Assembly (NCBI RefSeq): GCF_008000935.1 | Contig: NZ_CP042831.1 | Span: 2,356,001-2,420,000 of the forward strand | DNA from: Flavobacterium alkalisoli | GTDB lineage: Bacteria; Bacteroidota; Bacteroidia; Flavobacteriales; Flavobacteriaceae | Length of the DNA: 64,000 nucleotides | Reading direction: 5' to 3' | In this document: piece by piece, positions 25,750 through 33,993 of the stretch | Numbering within the stretch: position 1 is the first letter of the stretch | How the letters are laid out: every line of letters begins with the position of its first letter | Translations under genes and position numbers: made by a program | The notes under the pieces: generated by a model | Seen by the model: the letters and a program-made list of their open reading frames with translations, nothing else | The model's database searches: none | What the model was told of the DNA's origin: nothing

Positions 25750-26226
25750 TTAATTTAAATAAGTTGCCCCTACAATACTTCTCCTAAAGTCCTGCCTGCC
25801 ACCCATGCTGCTGCACCATGCTGTACATCCAAGCGAAATTTCCTGCCCCGGGTCGGTTTCATAAACTTTAGTCTCTGAGCGTTGTTCATTATTATACATC
25901 CATGTAGTTTTTACTGTGGCTCTTATACGTTTATCTGTACTAATATTTTTCAGATATTCATATTTACCACAGCCTGGCCTGCTGCCACATCCGTCGCCTC
26001 CGTTTTGTATAAGCCTTACCTGATTTATGGCAGATTGGTCGGTTTCAATATCGGCCTCATTTTCAACAACTTTTCCATATTCGGAAGTAACTGCAGCTTT
26101 CATTTCATCAATGCTCATTTCGGTAACTTCTCCTGACGTTTCAGTAACAGAATCTGCAGCTTCTGTAGTTTTTTTGCAGGAAATAAGCATTAACAACAGC
26201 AATGTAATTAAATAAACATTTTTCAT
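25750..26226 (-). CDS. Small cysteine-rich lipoprotein, unknown
   Basis: A 158-residue lipoprotein (lipobox MLISC, Cys17). The mature part has an acidic linker (TTEAADSVTETSGEVTEMSIDEM), then a beta-rich C-terminal domain with cysteines in the pattern GGDGCGSRPGCGKYEY and SLGCTAWCSSMGG, which may form disulfides in the envelope. No family recognised. Single leftward gene with a terminator at 25714-25732. Confidence 0.75.
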   Translation of the reverse strand: MKNVYLITLLLLMLISCKKTTEAADSVTETSGEVTEMSIDEMKAAVTSEYGKVVENEADIETDQSAINQVRLIQNGGDGCGSRPGCGKYEYLKNISTDKRIRATVKTTWMYNNEQRSETKVYETDPGQEISLGCTAWCSSMGGRQDFRRSIVGATYLN

Positions 26227-26315
26227 AACTGACTGGTTTAAAATTTGTTGTTATAAAATTACTAAACATTGGTACAAAAAAAATACCCAATAAAAGGTAT
26301 TTTACATATAACTAA

Positions 26316-26336
26316 AAAGCCCCTTTAAGGGGCTTT
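26316..26336. terminator. Terminator of the NmrA-like gene
   Basis: AAAGCCCCTT / AAGGGGCTTT with a 1-base centre, flanked by A- and T-rich runs on each side; it can act for the leftward gene 26357-27235. Confidence 0.8.
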
Positions 26337-26356
26337 AGCTTTTAATAAAAACCAAC

Positions 26357-27235
26357 TTAGAATTTAAGAGCAAACTCTTTGGCAAATTCCTCAAGCTTAA
26401 TTTTTCCTGTAGCCTTACCATCGGTGGTATTAAAATGTTCCTGTATATGGCCGTTGCCTAAACCACGTCCCATATCGGTATACATTTCGGCAATATCCAG
26501 CGGCAGGCCTGCCTGTGTCATCCCTTCAATAAGCTGCTCGTCGGTAAACTGTACCCATGGCAGTTCCGGCTTCCCTATGGCAGAACCTAAAACGGCAGCC
26601 ACTTCCTGCGGAGTGCGTATATCGCTTATTGCATAGCGTATTTTGTTTGTGCTGTTAAGGTCTGTAATCTCTTCCGTTACAACGGCAGCAATGTCCCTTG
26701 GGTGTACCATTGCCATTTTAATATCGGCAGCATAGTTAGCACCTGTAATACCCGCATTTTTAATAAGCGGAATATCATTAAAGAAGTTGTAGTAAAAGAA
26801 ACCTGCCCTCACAAAAGTGAAGTTTACGCCGCTAATTTTATTGTACATATTCTCAATGTTATGTAATCCGGCTATTGGTCCGTTACCACTTGGTTTGTCG
26901 GCACCTATACTGCTAAGCATCACTACACGTTTTACACCTGAATCTTTAATAGCCTGAGCCAGTTTTTTACCTGCCTCTGTAGTATTTGCCACTACGTTGG
27001 TACCGCCAAGGTTAGGTGGAGTCATTACAAAAACGGCATCGGCTCCTGTAAAGGCATTGGTTAAAAATGCCGTATCGTTAACCGAACCTACTGCTGCTTT
27101 AGCTTCCAGTTTTTCAATATCCTGCTTTCTGTCGGCACTGCTGCTCACAATGGTTACATCATGTCCTTTGGCAATTAATGATTCGGCTAAAGGCTTAGCC
27201 ACATTTCCTAATGATCCTGTTACTGTTATTTTCAT
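26357..27235 (-). CDS. NmrA-like NAD(P)-binding oxidoreductase
   Basis: A 292-residue Rossmann protein of the NmrA/isoflavone reductase-like group: ITVTGSLGNVAKPLAESLIAKGHDVTIVSSSADRK (2-36), VFVMTPPN, VKRVVMLSSIGADKPSGNGP and a conserved YYNFFNDIP. In many bacteria such proteins are paired with an HxlR regulator that responds to reactive electrophiles or oxidants, as here with the divergent gene at 27316. Substrate unknown; quinone or other electrophile reduction is the likely class. Confidence 0.88.
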   Translation of the reverse strand: MKITVTGSLGNVAKPLAESLIAKGHDVTIVSSSADRKQDIEKLEAKAAVGSVNDTAFLTNAFTGADAVFVMTPPNLGGTNVVANTTEAGKKLAQAIKDSGVKRVVMLSSIGADKPSGNGPIAGLHNIENMYNKISGVNFTFVRAGFFYYNFFNDIPLIKNAGITGANYAADIKMAMVHPRDIAAVVTEEITDLNSTNKIRYAISDIRTPQEVAAVLGSAIGKPELPWVQFTDEQLIEGMTQAGLPLDIAEMYTDMGRGLGNGHIQEHFNTTDGKATGKIKLEEFAKEFALKF

Positions 27236-27266
27236 GATTTTACTTTTTTATTTGTTGAAACAAAGT

Positions 27267-27274
27267 TACTTTTG
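27267..27274 (+). promoter_or_regulatory. TAnnTTTG (-7) promoter element for the HxlR gene
   Basis: TACTTTTG lies 42-49 bases before the ATG at 27316, overlapping the start of the candidate operator. Confidence 0.5.
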
Positions 27275-27295
27275 TACTTACTTTTATACAAGTAC
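27274..27295. promoter_or_regulatory. Candidate HxlR operator (inverted and direct GTACTTAC repeats)
   Basis: GTACTT and AAGTAC form an inverted repeat with a 10-base spacer (27274-27295), and GTACTTAC also occurs twice in direct orientation (27274 and 27292), all between the divergent NmrA and HxlR genes. The position overlaps the probable start site of the HxlR gene, fitting autorepression plus control of the NmrA gene. Confidence 0.5.
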
Positions 27296-27315
27296 TTACC
27301 CTAAAGTATGTATCT

Positions 27316-27681
27316 ATGACAGCAATTAAAGAGACCTCTGTAATACAGGAAAACAAGCAGTATGCGCTTGATATTTGCCCTGTTACCTATGTAATGGAAA
27401 AAATTGGAAACTACTGGAAACCTATTATACTTTATCATCTTTCTAAAGGGCCTATTCGCTACAGCGAAATAAAAAGGGCTATTCCTGCCATAACCGAAAA
27501 AGTGCTTATACAGCATTTAAAGCAGCTGGAAAGCGACGGACTTGTAATACGAAAAGCCAAGCCGGTAGTACCGCCTTACGTGACCTATACGCTGAGTAAG
27601 TCGGGCAAAGGGCTAATGCCTGTTATTGATGCTATGGCAAGCTGGGCTATAAATGAAAGGGCGAAAGAGGGTAAACAGTAA
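27316..27681 (+). CDS. HxlR family transcriptional regulator
   Basis: A 121-residue winged-helix regulator: DICPVTYVMEKIGNYWKPIILYHLSKGPIRYSEIKRAIPAITEKVLIQHLKQLESDGLVIRKA. The Cys in ICPV at the N-terminus matches the conserved redox-reactive cysteine of HxlR/YodB-type sensors. It is divergent from the NmrA-type gene and probably represses it (and itself) until oxidation or an electrophile is sensed. Candidate operator sequence lies between the two. Confidence 0.93.
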   Translation: MTAIKETSVIQENKQYALDICPVTYVMEKIGNYWKPIILYHLSKGPIRYSEIKRAIPAITEKVLIQHLKQLESDGLVIRKAKPVVPPYVTYTLSKSGKGLMPVIDAMASWAINERAKEGKQ

Positions 27682-27766
27682 CCTGTTTATAAATATTTTT
27701 AAAAAAGAAGTACTTTTATGGTGATATCTGCCTCATTTTTGGCACTTATATATAAACGCTTGTGTT

Positions 27767-28303
27767 ATGATTGCAAAAAATGATACAATAACAGAACCTG
27801 TAACCCGAAAAGAGGTGTTGGAAGAGCTATATATAAAGGCGTTTCCTGCAGTAGCAGGGTATGTAGGTAAAATGGGCGGTTCGCTCGATGAGGCAAAAGA
27901 TATTTTTCACGATGCTCTTATAGTCTATATGGAAAAAAGCTATGAGGGTGTTGAGGTTACAAACGAGTCGGGATACCTGTTAGGTATTGCCCGCCATCTA
28001 TGGAGCAAACGCTTTAACCAGTTAACTATGGTTACCGATGGTGAGGCCGTTTTACCCGATAATGCTTATGAATATACCGAGGCTGTTTCTTCAAGGCTGA
28101 TGAAACTGCTTAGCACCACCGGAAAAAAATGTATGGAACTGCTTTCGGCTTTTTATTATGAAAAGCTGGATATGGAGAAGCTTGCCAACAGGTTTGGCTT
28201 TTCAGGAAGCCGTTCGGCTACGGCACAAAAGTATAAATGCCTTGAAAAAGTAAAGGATACCGTAAAATCTAAATCGCTGCAGTATGAAGACTTCATGGAA
28301 TGA
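27767..28303 (+). CDS. RNA polymerase sigma factor, sigma-70/ECF type
   Basis: A 178-residue sigma factor. Region 2 is at about residues 20-90 (YIKAFPAVAGYVGKMGGSLDEAKDIFHDALIVYMEKS and YLLGIARHLWSKRF); region 4 (about 115-165) has the helix-turn-helix stretch DMEKLANRFGFSGSRSATAQKYKCLEKVKD. This is the small ECF-like form. It overlaps the next gene (28284) by 20 bases and lies 340 bases upstream of a ClpP paralogue, all rightward and apparently one operon. Confidence 0.85.
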   Translation: MIAKNDTITEPVTRKEVLEELYIKAFPAVAGYVGKMGGSLDEAKDIFHDALIVYMEKSYEGVEVTNESGYLLGIARHLWSKRFNQLTMVTDGEAVLPDNAYEYTEAVSSRLMKLLSTTGKKCMELLSAFYYEKLDMEKLANRFGFSGSRSATAQKYKCLEKVKDTVKSKSLQYEDFME

Positions 28304-28550
28304 TACGATACTTACAGAGCAGTACCTAAGCGGTAGCCTAAGCGATGAAGACAGGGTACTTTTTGAGGCCAGGCTCATACTGGAACCTCAACTTGCCGAT
28401 AATCTTAAATGGCAGCAAAAAACAACTGTGGCAGCAAAGCAGTACGGCCGTCAAAAGCTGCGTGAGGAAATAGAGCAGGTGTCGCACCATATATTTACTG
28501 CTGGCCGCTATGCCTCTTTCAGGAAGAAGGTATTGAGCTTCTTCGGATAA
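28284..28550 (+). CDS. Small protein in sigma-ClpP operon, possible anti-sigma factor remnant
   Basis: An 88-residue soluble protein. Its N-terminus (ILTEQYLSGSLSDEDRVLFEARLILEPQL) resembles the short N-terminal segment seen in anti-sigma factors of Bacteroidetes, with an EQYLxGxLxxxDxxxFExRL pattern, but there is no zinc motif and no transmembrane helix. It overlaps the sigma gene by 20 bases, so they are translationally coupled. I suggest a cytoplasmic anti-sigma-like partner; this is inference from context and N-terminal pattern. Confidence 0.65.
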   Translation: MKTSWNDTILTEQYLSGSLSDEDRVLFEARLILEPQLADNLKWQQKTTVAAKQYGRQKLREEIEQVSHHIFTAGRYASFRKKVLSFFG

Positions 28551-28642
28551 AACCATTCCAATTTTAATCACAATCAAACAAGCACCCTGTTAGTAGCGGT
28601 GCAGGATATTTATGCTTTAATCTCAACAAAAAACGAACAGTT

Positions 28643-29323
28643 ATGGACAAAAAAGAATTTCGCAATTATGCGGTAAAACATCACAGGATAAACAGCCTGT
28701 ATGTAGATAAGTACATAAGCAGGGCAGAGGCTTATGCAAGCCCTAAAGCCCTAACGCCCTACATTATGGAAGAGCGCCAGTTAAATATTACCCAACTGGA
28801 TGTTTTTTCCCGACTAATGATGGACAGGATTATCTTTTTAGGGGAACAGGTAGAAGAACGTAATGCTAATATCATACAGGCTCAACTATTGTTTTTACAA
28901 TCACTGGATGCCAAAAAGGATATTCAGTTGTATGTAAACTCTCCGGGCGGATCGGTATATGCAGGGTTTGGTATTTATGATACCATGCAGTATATAACCC
29001 CCGATGTGGCAACGATATGTACAGGAGTAGCCCTGTCTATGGGATCGGTATTATTGTGTGCGGGAGCAGCAGGAAAGAGGTCGGCATTAAAACATGCCCG
29101 TGTTATGATTCACCAAACCTCAAGCGGGGCACAGGGTACGGCTGCCGATATGGATATAAGCATACGCCAGGTGCTTAAAATTCAGGAGGAGTTATACCAG
29201 ATAATCGCTAAGCACAGCGGACAGGAATATGAAACCATAAGCAAAAATGCCGAACGCGATTACTGGATGACAGCCGAAGAGGCTAAGGCTTTCGGTATGA
29301 TTGATGAAATATTGGAGAGGTAA
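28643..29323 (+). CDS. clpP: ATP-dependent Clp protease proteolytic subunit, paralogue
   Basis: A 226-residue ClpP-type serine protease. Catalytic triad: Ser132 in ALSMGS, His157 in VMIHQ, Asp206 in AERDYW. The canonical Bacteroidetes ClpP reads AASMGA and HQPLGG at the first two sites, so this copy has drifted slightly there (ALSMGS, HQTSSG), suggesting a second, specialised ClpP. It carries an N-terminal extension of about 40 residues relative to E. coli ClpP, as typical in this phylum. Co-directional after a sigma factor and a small protein (28284), 92 bases apart. Association with regulated proteolysis of a sigma-pathway factor is inference. Confidence 0.9.
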   Translation: MDKKEFRNYAVKHHRINSLYVDKYISRAEAYASPKALTPYIMEERQLNITQLDVFSRLMMDRIIFLGEQVEERNANIIQAQLLFLQSLDAKKDIQLYVNSPGGSVYAGFGIYDTMQYITPDVATICTGVALSMGSVLLCAGAAGKRSALKHARVMIHQTSSGAQGTAADMDISIRQVLKIQEELYQIIAKHSGQEYETISKNAERDYWMTAEEAKAFGMIDEILER

Positions 29324-29341
29324 TTATTTTAAACTTTGAAT

Positions 29342-29451
29342 TCCCCTCCTTTGGAGGGGTGCCTGTAAGGCGGGGTGGTATGTTATTACGTGGAGGTACT
29401 ACCAAGTAATCTTTTTGTCACTCGACCGAAGAGAGAAATCTCAAAAAGACC
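29342..29451. repeat. Dispersed repeat pieces (C-rich and GAAATCTC type)
   Basis: A palindrome CCCCTCCTTTGGAGGGG followed by GCGGGGTGG (29343-29378) is one member of the C-rich dispersed family; GACCGAAGAGAGAAATCTC (29423-29441) is one member of another. Neither is coding. Confidence 0.55.
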
Positions 29452-29484
29452 TAAGGCTTAGCTTCACTCAATATGGGAAGAGGG

Positions 29485-29898
29485 TTATTTTATTTCGTTA
29501 AATTCCACTAACTGGCTAATGGGTATAAGGCATTGCAGTTGTTCAAGGTATAGTTTAAAGTCGGTAAGGTTTGTGGTGGTATCAACAATCCTGTTCACGC
29601 TAAGGGTTAAGGAAAAGTGACTGAAGTTACTGTTCCTATGGTGTAATAGTTCTCCCCCTGATTTAATTTTTGTATTAATGAGTGTTATTGAAGGTGAGTC
29701 TGAACTTTCCTTATCCAGTAATTTTAAAACTTCATCCAGTTGGTCTGCTTCAGCATTCAGATAATTATAGTCGTTAACACTATAGTTAATACGGCCATGA
29801 TAGCTGGCTTCCCAACCATTAGCAAGAAGTAGTTTTATAATTTCTGAAAAGGACTGCTCTTTCCAGAGGCCAAAGCCAATGGATGCTGATACACTCAT
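29485..29898 (-). CDS. Hypothetical protein, unknown
   Basis: A 137-residue soluble protein with no signal or transmembrane segment. It starts MSVSASIGFGLWKEQSF and has a pattern of two alpha/beta halves (FSEIIKLLLANGWEASYHG and ADQLDEVLKLLDKES). Such proteins in flavobacteria sometimes act as immunity proteins, but nothing nearby shows a toxin. Family not recognised. It is an isolated leftward gene flanked by repeat pieces. Confidence 0.65.
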   Translation of the reverse strand: MSVSASIGFGLWKEQSFSEIIKLLLANGWEASYHGRINYSVNDYNYLNAEADQLDEVLKLLDKESSDSPSITLINTKIKSGGELLHHRNSNFSHFSLTLSVNRIVDTTTNLTDFKLYLEQLQCLIPISQLVEFNEIK

Positions 29899-29961
29899 AT
29901 TCTTTTTTTTATAAAATTAAGTTTTTTAAAGTTTATAACCAGATAATATCAAGTTATCTTT

Positions 29962-29998
29962 TTTGTCATTTCGACCGGAGAGAGAAATCTCAGGGATT
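29962..29998. repeat. Dispersed GAAATCTC repeat
   Basis: TTTCGACCGGAGAGAGAAATCTCAGGGATT, reading within the short stretch 29965-29995, shares GACCG..AGAGAGAAATCTC with the element at 29423 and, reversed, with one at 61890-61923. Non-coding. Confidence 0.5.
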
Positions 29999-30101
29999 GT
30001 GTTATCATCTCATATACTAAAAAAAACTTAATTCCTGTTTAGACTTACATTCATTACAATTATTCTTATTAAATTAGAGAAACCTTAAAAAATAAAAAGA
30101 A

Positions 30102-30326
30102 ATGAATGCATCAAAAATAATAGGTATACTATTGATTGTGATTAGCTTGGGAGTGGGGTATATAGGCGTAAATAAGATAGCCGACAGTACTAAAGAAATT
30201 AATTTTTTAGGTATCAAGATTGACGCCTCAAACGAATCAGGACAAACGCAGGGCTTTATATATGTGGGGCTTGCAATCGTTTTGTTTGGCGGCGGATTGT
30301 ATGCTGTCAATAAATCAGGCAAATAG
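30102..30326 (+). CDS. Small membrane protein, DUF3185-like
   Basis: A 74-residue protein with two transmembrane helices (about residues 4-24 and 49-68) and between them a Ser/Asp loop (ADSTKEINFLGIKIDASNESGQ). The helix-polar-helix shape resembles DUF3185 small membrane proteins; assignment is tentative. Followed by a clear terminator (30377-30401). Function unknown. Confidence 0.65.
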   Translation: MNASKIIGILLIVISLGVGYIGVNKIADSTKEINFLGIKIDASNESGQTQGFIYVGLAIVLFGGGLYAVNKSGK

Positions 30327-30376
30327 TATATGCCGTAATAATTAATGGCCTTAAGGTCATAATCTTAAAGTTGTAA

Positions 30377-30401
30377 AAAAGCCCCGCAATGCGGGGCTTT
30401 T
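30377..30401. terminator. Bidirectional terminator between convergent genes
   Basis: AAAAGCCCCGC / GCGGGGCTTTT with a 3-base loop lies between the rightward small membrane gene and the leftward alcohol dehydrogenase. Confidence 0.93.
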
Positions 30402-30425
30402 CATTTCAAAAGTACAGATGCAAAA

Positions 30426-31484
30426 TTAGGCTTTTAAAGAAGCCATATCGATAACAAAACGGTATCTAACATCACTTTTCAGCATGCGCTCATACGCTTC
30501 GTTTATATCCTGTATATTAATAACCTCAACTTCAGAAGTGATGTTATGCTTTCCGCAAAAATCAAGCATTTCCTGTGTTTCGGCAATACCACCAATAACC
30601 GAACCGGCTACTGATTTTCTTCCCATAATCATAGGTACGGTATTAAGTAACGGCTCAAGCCCGCCCAGGTATCCTACCACTACAATAGTTCCGCTTACTG
30701 CCAGCGTACCAACATACGGATTAAGATCGTGTACATAAGGCACGGTGTCTATAATAACGTCAAACTTACCTGCCACACTTTTCATTTGTGCTTTATCTGT
30801 AGAAATAACCACTTCGTGTGCGCCAAGGTCAAGTGCATCCTGAGTTTTCTCCGGAGACCTTGAGAAAAGGGTAACGTTAGCGCCTAGTGCATTAGCCAGT
30901 TTAATAGCCATGTGGCCAAGTCCGCCAAGTCCTACAACGGCTACCTTAGTGTCAGGGCCTACATTCCAGTGGCGTAATGGCGACCATGTTGTAATACCTG
31001 CACAAAGTAGTGGAGCAGTTCCTGCAAGGTCAAGGTTTTCCGGTACTCTAAGGACAAAATGCTCGTCTACCACAACTTTTTCAGAGTATCCTCCAAAGGT
31101 TTGTGTTTTTAGGTGTTTGTCTTTACCGTTGTAAGTACCTGTAAACCCCGGAATACAATATTGCTCTAAATCTTCCTTACAGCTGGCACACTCACGGCAT
31201 GAGTCTACAATACAGCCCACAGCGGCAAGATCGCCTACTTTAAATTTGGTTACTTCACTACCCACTTTAGTAACGCGCCCTAAAATTTCGTGTCCCGGTA
31301 CGGCAGGGTAAACAGTACCGCCCCAGTCATTACGTGCCGTATGTAAATCAGAGTGGCATACACCGCAGTATAATATGTCAATCTCTACATCTTTAGGTGT
31401 AGTTTCCCTTCGGTTAATGTTTAATTGCTTTAAGTCGGCAGTGGCAGCTTCTGTACCATATGCCTTAACGCTTTGTGTACTCAT
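30426..31484 (-). CDS. Zinc-dependent alcohol dehydrogenase (NAD(P))
   Basis: A 352-residue medium-chain dehydrogenase, cinnamyl-alcohol/YahK type. Catalytic zinc ligands are visible in YCGVCHSDLH, GHE and the second-zinc pattern DSCRECASCKEDLEQYC; the cofactor fold has VVGLGGLGHMAIKLANALGA. Such enzymes reduce aldehydes or oxidise alcohols with NADP(H) or NAD(H); the physiological substrate is unknown. Single leftward gene. Confidence 0.93.
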   Translation of the reverse strand: MSTQSVKAYGTEAATADLKQLNINRRETTPKDVEIDILYCGVCHSDLHTARNDWGGTVYPAVPGHEILGRVTKVGSEVTKFKVGDLAAVGCIVDSCRECASCKEDLEQYCIPGFTGTYNGKDKHLKTQTFGGYSEKVVVDEHFVLRVPENLDLAGTAPLLCAGITTWSPLRHWNVGPDTKVAVVGLGGLGHMAIKLANALGANVTLFSRSPEKTQDALDLGAHEVVISTDKAQMKSVAGKFDVIIDTVPYVHDLNPYVGTLAVSGTIVVVGYLGGLEPLLNTVPMIMGRKSVAGSVIGGIAETQEMLDFCGKHNITSEVEVINIQDINEAYERMLKSDVRYRFVIDMASLKA

Positions 31485-31717
31485 AAAAAGATTTAATAGA
31501 TGGATTTTTGGTAATTTTTAAAGTTACGCATTTATAAAGGATAATCCCGTTGAACAAATTTTAAAATTTAACTAAATATCAATATATCAGTAGCTGTCTT
31601 TAAAATCGGGATGTTTATAGATGCCTTGTAAAATTAGTTTAGGGAGAAATAGGCAGAATTGCAAAATTCAAACAATAACTTATGCAATTCAAACAAGTAT
31701 TGGTGGATATAAATAAA

Positions 31718-31739
31718 AACTCCGCCAAATGGCGGAGTT
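31718..31739 (-). terminator. Intrinsic terminator of the small lipoprotein gene
   Basis: AACTCCGCC / GGCGGAGTT with a 4-base loop; on the minus strand TTTTATTTA follows. Confidence 0.85.
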
Positions 31740-31755
31740 AAATGTATAAGTCTGT

Positions 31756-31950
31756 TTAGTTATGGCCCGGGGCATATTTTTTAGCGCTCTTGTCGCCGTT
31801 CATTTTTTTAGCCTGTCCGGGAGGCAGTGGTTTACTGTTTGTTCTGGCACTCTTAGTACCTACGCTTGCACTGGCACTGGCTTTACAACCGGTAAAGCTG
31901 GCAGCAAATACTACAAGAAGGCAAAACGCCGCAATTTGTTTTAGTTTCAT
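31756..31950 (-). CDS. Small lipoprotein with PPGQAKK motif
   Basis: A 64-residue lipoprotein (lipobox FTGC, Cys22) with a Ser/Ala/Lys-rich mature part that ends in PLPPGQAKKMNGDKSAKKYAPGH. The PPGQAKKxxGxxSAKxYAPGH string is one I recall from many small flavobacterial proteins, some annotated (probably wrongly) as quinol oxidase subunit 4. Role unknown. Single gene with its own terminator. Confidence 0.75.
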   Translation of the reverse strand: MKLKQIAAFCLLVVFAASFTGCKASASASVGTKSARTNSKPLPPGQAKKMNGDKSAKKYAPGHN

Positions 31951-32022
31951 AGTTGGGAAAAGTTAGTTTTTTATAACGGAGCGAATTTATGGTAAAATTT
32001 AGTATTCACACAAAATTTTTAT

Positions 32023-32316
32023 CTAACTCATCATAAAATTAATAAGGAAAAAGCCGTACAATGCTGCTAAAACAGCAACCATCACGATTTTTTGTGTTCG
32101 TGTAAGCAAATCGATGAATTTGTAAACCAAAAACAAATGGATAATTCCTATAAGGAGGTAAATTCCCTGCCAGATAAACATTTGTTTTTCGAGTCTTTCG
32201 GCACCAACGGCCCCTGATCCATAAATAAAGAAGCATAAAAAAACAAGCAGTATGGGTAAAAGCCACGGTACAGAAAGGTTTAGCAGCACAGTAAGTATTC
32301 TGGTAAGTGTTTTCAT
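32023..32316 (-). CDS. Membrane protein, unknown
   Basis: A 97-residue protein with three predicted transmembrane segments (about 12-32, 47-68, 72-95). Family not recognised. Spaced 3 bases from the upstream gene (32320-32706), indicating co-transcription and coupling, and followed leftward by the small lipoprotein gene. Confidence 0.7.
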   Translation of the reverse strand: MKTLTRILTVLLNLSVPWLLPILLVFLCFFIYGSGAVGAERLEKQMFIWQGIYLLIGIIHLFLVYKFIDLLTRTQKIVMVAVLAALYGFFLINFMMS

Positions 32317-32319
32317 GGT

Positions 32320-32706
32320 TTATAGCATTTTACCGTTATCATTTATAGTCTTTTTTTCCTGTTCTATTTTATTATCTAATGAAGATACTATAGCGCTACC
32401 CGCAATAAGGCATACATAGAGACACATTGAATAAAAGAAATCAGGTATAGAATCGGCAATTTCTATTTGTCTTTTTATTTCAAGCCTGTTTTCTTCCATT
32501 AGTGCATGTAGTTTTACTATACCTGTACTGTCGCTTGGTGACATTACCTTTTCTAGCTCCCTGAATTTGTCCTGTTGCCTGTATATAGTATTTACATTCT
32601 CAACAGCTTCTTCATTCTTACTAGTATTATAATAACAAAATGCAGCTATTCCTAAAAACAGTATAGTGGCAATAAACTTTAACGAGATAAGTAATTTTAG
32701 GTTCAT
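32320..32706 (-). CDS. Membrane protein with coiled-coil loop, unknown
   Basis: A 128-residue protein with two transmembrane segments (about 7-24 and 93-112) enclosing a polar helical loop (SKNEEAVENVNTIYRQQDKFRELEKVM...RLEIKRQIEIADS). It resembles a small two-helix membrane protein with a periplasmic coiled coil. Not recognised as a named family. It is one of three leftward genes with 32730-33272 and 32023-32316. Confidence 0.7.
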   Translation of the reverse strand: MNLKLLISLKFIATILFLGIAAFCYYNTSKNEEAVENVNTIYRQQDKFRELEKVMSPSDSTGIVKLHALMEENRLEIKRQIEIADSIPDFFYSMCLYVCLIAGSAIVSSLDNKIEQEKKTINDNGKML

Positions 32707-32729
32707 TTAAAGGTGTGTTTATTTTATGG

Positions 32730-33272
32730 TTACTTCTGCATATGTTTATGGCTTACCACGCCTTCTTTTTTAATGCGGCTTAATGCCCAGTTCTCAAGTA
32801 TACTGTCGGCTTGTTGCAGGGTTAGTTCTTTTTTGTCAGTAATACTTGAAGACTTGGTTTCACCTGTTGCGGTTTTTTCCATTTCACTTTTAGGGCCTTT
32901 AAAGTAGTAAGGTTTTATTACTTCAAAAGAAACGGTACTGTCGTTAGAAAAATGAGCACTGTAAGCCAGTTGCTCGTAGATGTCCTTATTAAGTTTACGC
33001 CTAAAGATGTCGGTTTCTAAATGTTCAGTTTTGTTATCGCCCATGGGAAAGATAATCTTTGAAGCATGATACGATCCGGTTTTTTCATCTTCATTTCTTA
33101 CTTCCCATACCATTCCGCCATGTGTAATCATGTCAAACTTAATGGTAGGTACTCCCAGCTTTATTCTTTGTTCGTTAAAGCTTTTCCCATAGCCGGGATC
33201 CTCTATACATCCGGTAACGGTTAATAAAGATGCGGTTGCAAACAGTAGTGTAAAAAGGCGTGTAGGTTTCAT
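32730..33272 (-). CDS. Lipoprotein, unknown
   Basis: A 180-residue lipoprotein (lipobox TVTGC, Cys22). Mature domain with GYGKSFNEQRIKLGVPTIKFDMITHGGMVWEVRNEDEKTGSYHASKIIFPMGDN, mostly beta, then a C-terminal helix with EKTATGETKSSSITDKKELTLQQADSILENWALSRIKKEG. Family not recognised. First gene of a leftward group of lipoprotein and small membrane proteins. Confidence 0.75.
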   Translation of the reverse strand: MKPTRLFTLLFATASLLTVTGCIEDPGYGKSFNEQRIKLGVPTIKFDMITHGGMVWEVRNEDEKTGSYHASKIIFPMGDNKTEHLETDIFRRKLNKDIYEQLAYSAHFSNDSTVSFEVIKPYYFKGPKSEMEKTATGETKSSSITDKKELTLQQADSILENWALSRIKKEGVVSHKHMQK

Positions 33273-33417
33273 TAGTTTGTGTTGATTATATTTTTACTTT
33301 ATAAAACTCGGATTCATAATTAAGGTAAATATAGCCATATAAGTGTATACAGAGAAAGGAATAAAAGTAAGATAAAGTGTTTAATAAGATGGTTTAGCTT
33401 TTATAAATATAACAATT

Positions 33418-33425
33418 TATATTTG
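33418..33425 (+). promoter_or_regulatory. TAnnTTTG (-7) promoter element for the zinc-ribbon membrane gene
   Basis: TATATTTG lies before the ATG at 33453 and overlaps the TTG that could otherwise be used as start (33423), so the ATG at 33453 is the real start. Confidence 0.6.
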
Positions 33426-33452
33426 CCATCAGATAACCAATTAAACACACCA

Positions 33453-33971
33453 ATGAAACCATGTTTAAAATGCAGTAATATGCTAACGGATGATGCAACT
33501 TACTGCCATGTTTGCAACACAAAACAATCTGAAGGCTTTGAAGCTTTTGAAACGATGGTAAAGCCCAAAGATACTTTTCTTAAAGTATTATGTATACTTA
33601 CTATAATTGTAATGGGGTTTAACCTTCTAGGTTTACCTTTTAGTATTGTGGCACTTTCAGGCATAGGACTTGAATATTCTGTATGGCTAATAGTTTTAGG
33701 GGCATTATTTTCGGCAACAAAACTTACTGGAGCCATTTTAATGTTAAAGAAAAAGCTCATAGGACTTTATATTTATACTGTTGTAGCAATACTGAGTATA
33801 GGCCTATATCTTTATACTAATCTTACCATTAATATTCCAAATCTTACCAGCAATCTTCCTGAAGGGCCATCTCTCATAATTTCTTATGTTAGTATGGGAG
33901 TAAAAATAATGTTTAGTATAACTTTTATAATACTTTACTGGCTTCCGGTTAACAGAAGGTTATTGTCATAA
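33453..33971 (+). CDS. Membrane protein with N-terminal zinc ribbon
   Basis: A 172-residue protein. A zinc-ribbon (MKPCLKCSNMLTDDATYCHVCNTKQSEGF: two CxxC pairs) precedes four transmembrane helices. The start is set at 33453 because the promoter box lies over the earlier TTG. Proteins with a zinc-ribbon head and helices are often annotated as zinc-ribbon membrane proteins with no known role. Single rightward gene followed by a strong terminator. Confidence 0.75.
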   Translation: MKPCLKCSNMLTDDATYCHVCNTKQSEGFEAFETMVKPKDTFLKVLCILTIIVMGFNLLGLPFSIVALSGIGLEYSVWLIVLGALFSATKLTGAILMLKKKLIGLYIYTVVAILSIGLYLYTNLTINIPNLTSNLPEGPSLIISYVSMGVKIMFSITFIILYWLPVNRRLLS

Positions 33972-33993
33972 ACATAGATATATAATAATATTT

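Noticed and set aside
28284..28550. Full anti-sigma factor
   Set aside because: Only the N-terminal pattern is there; no zinc motif or transmembrane helix, so a full membrane anti-sigma factor is not supported.
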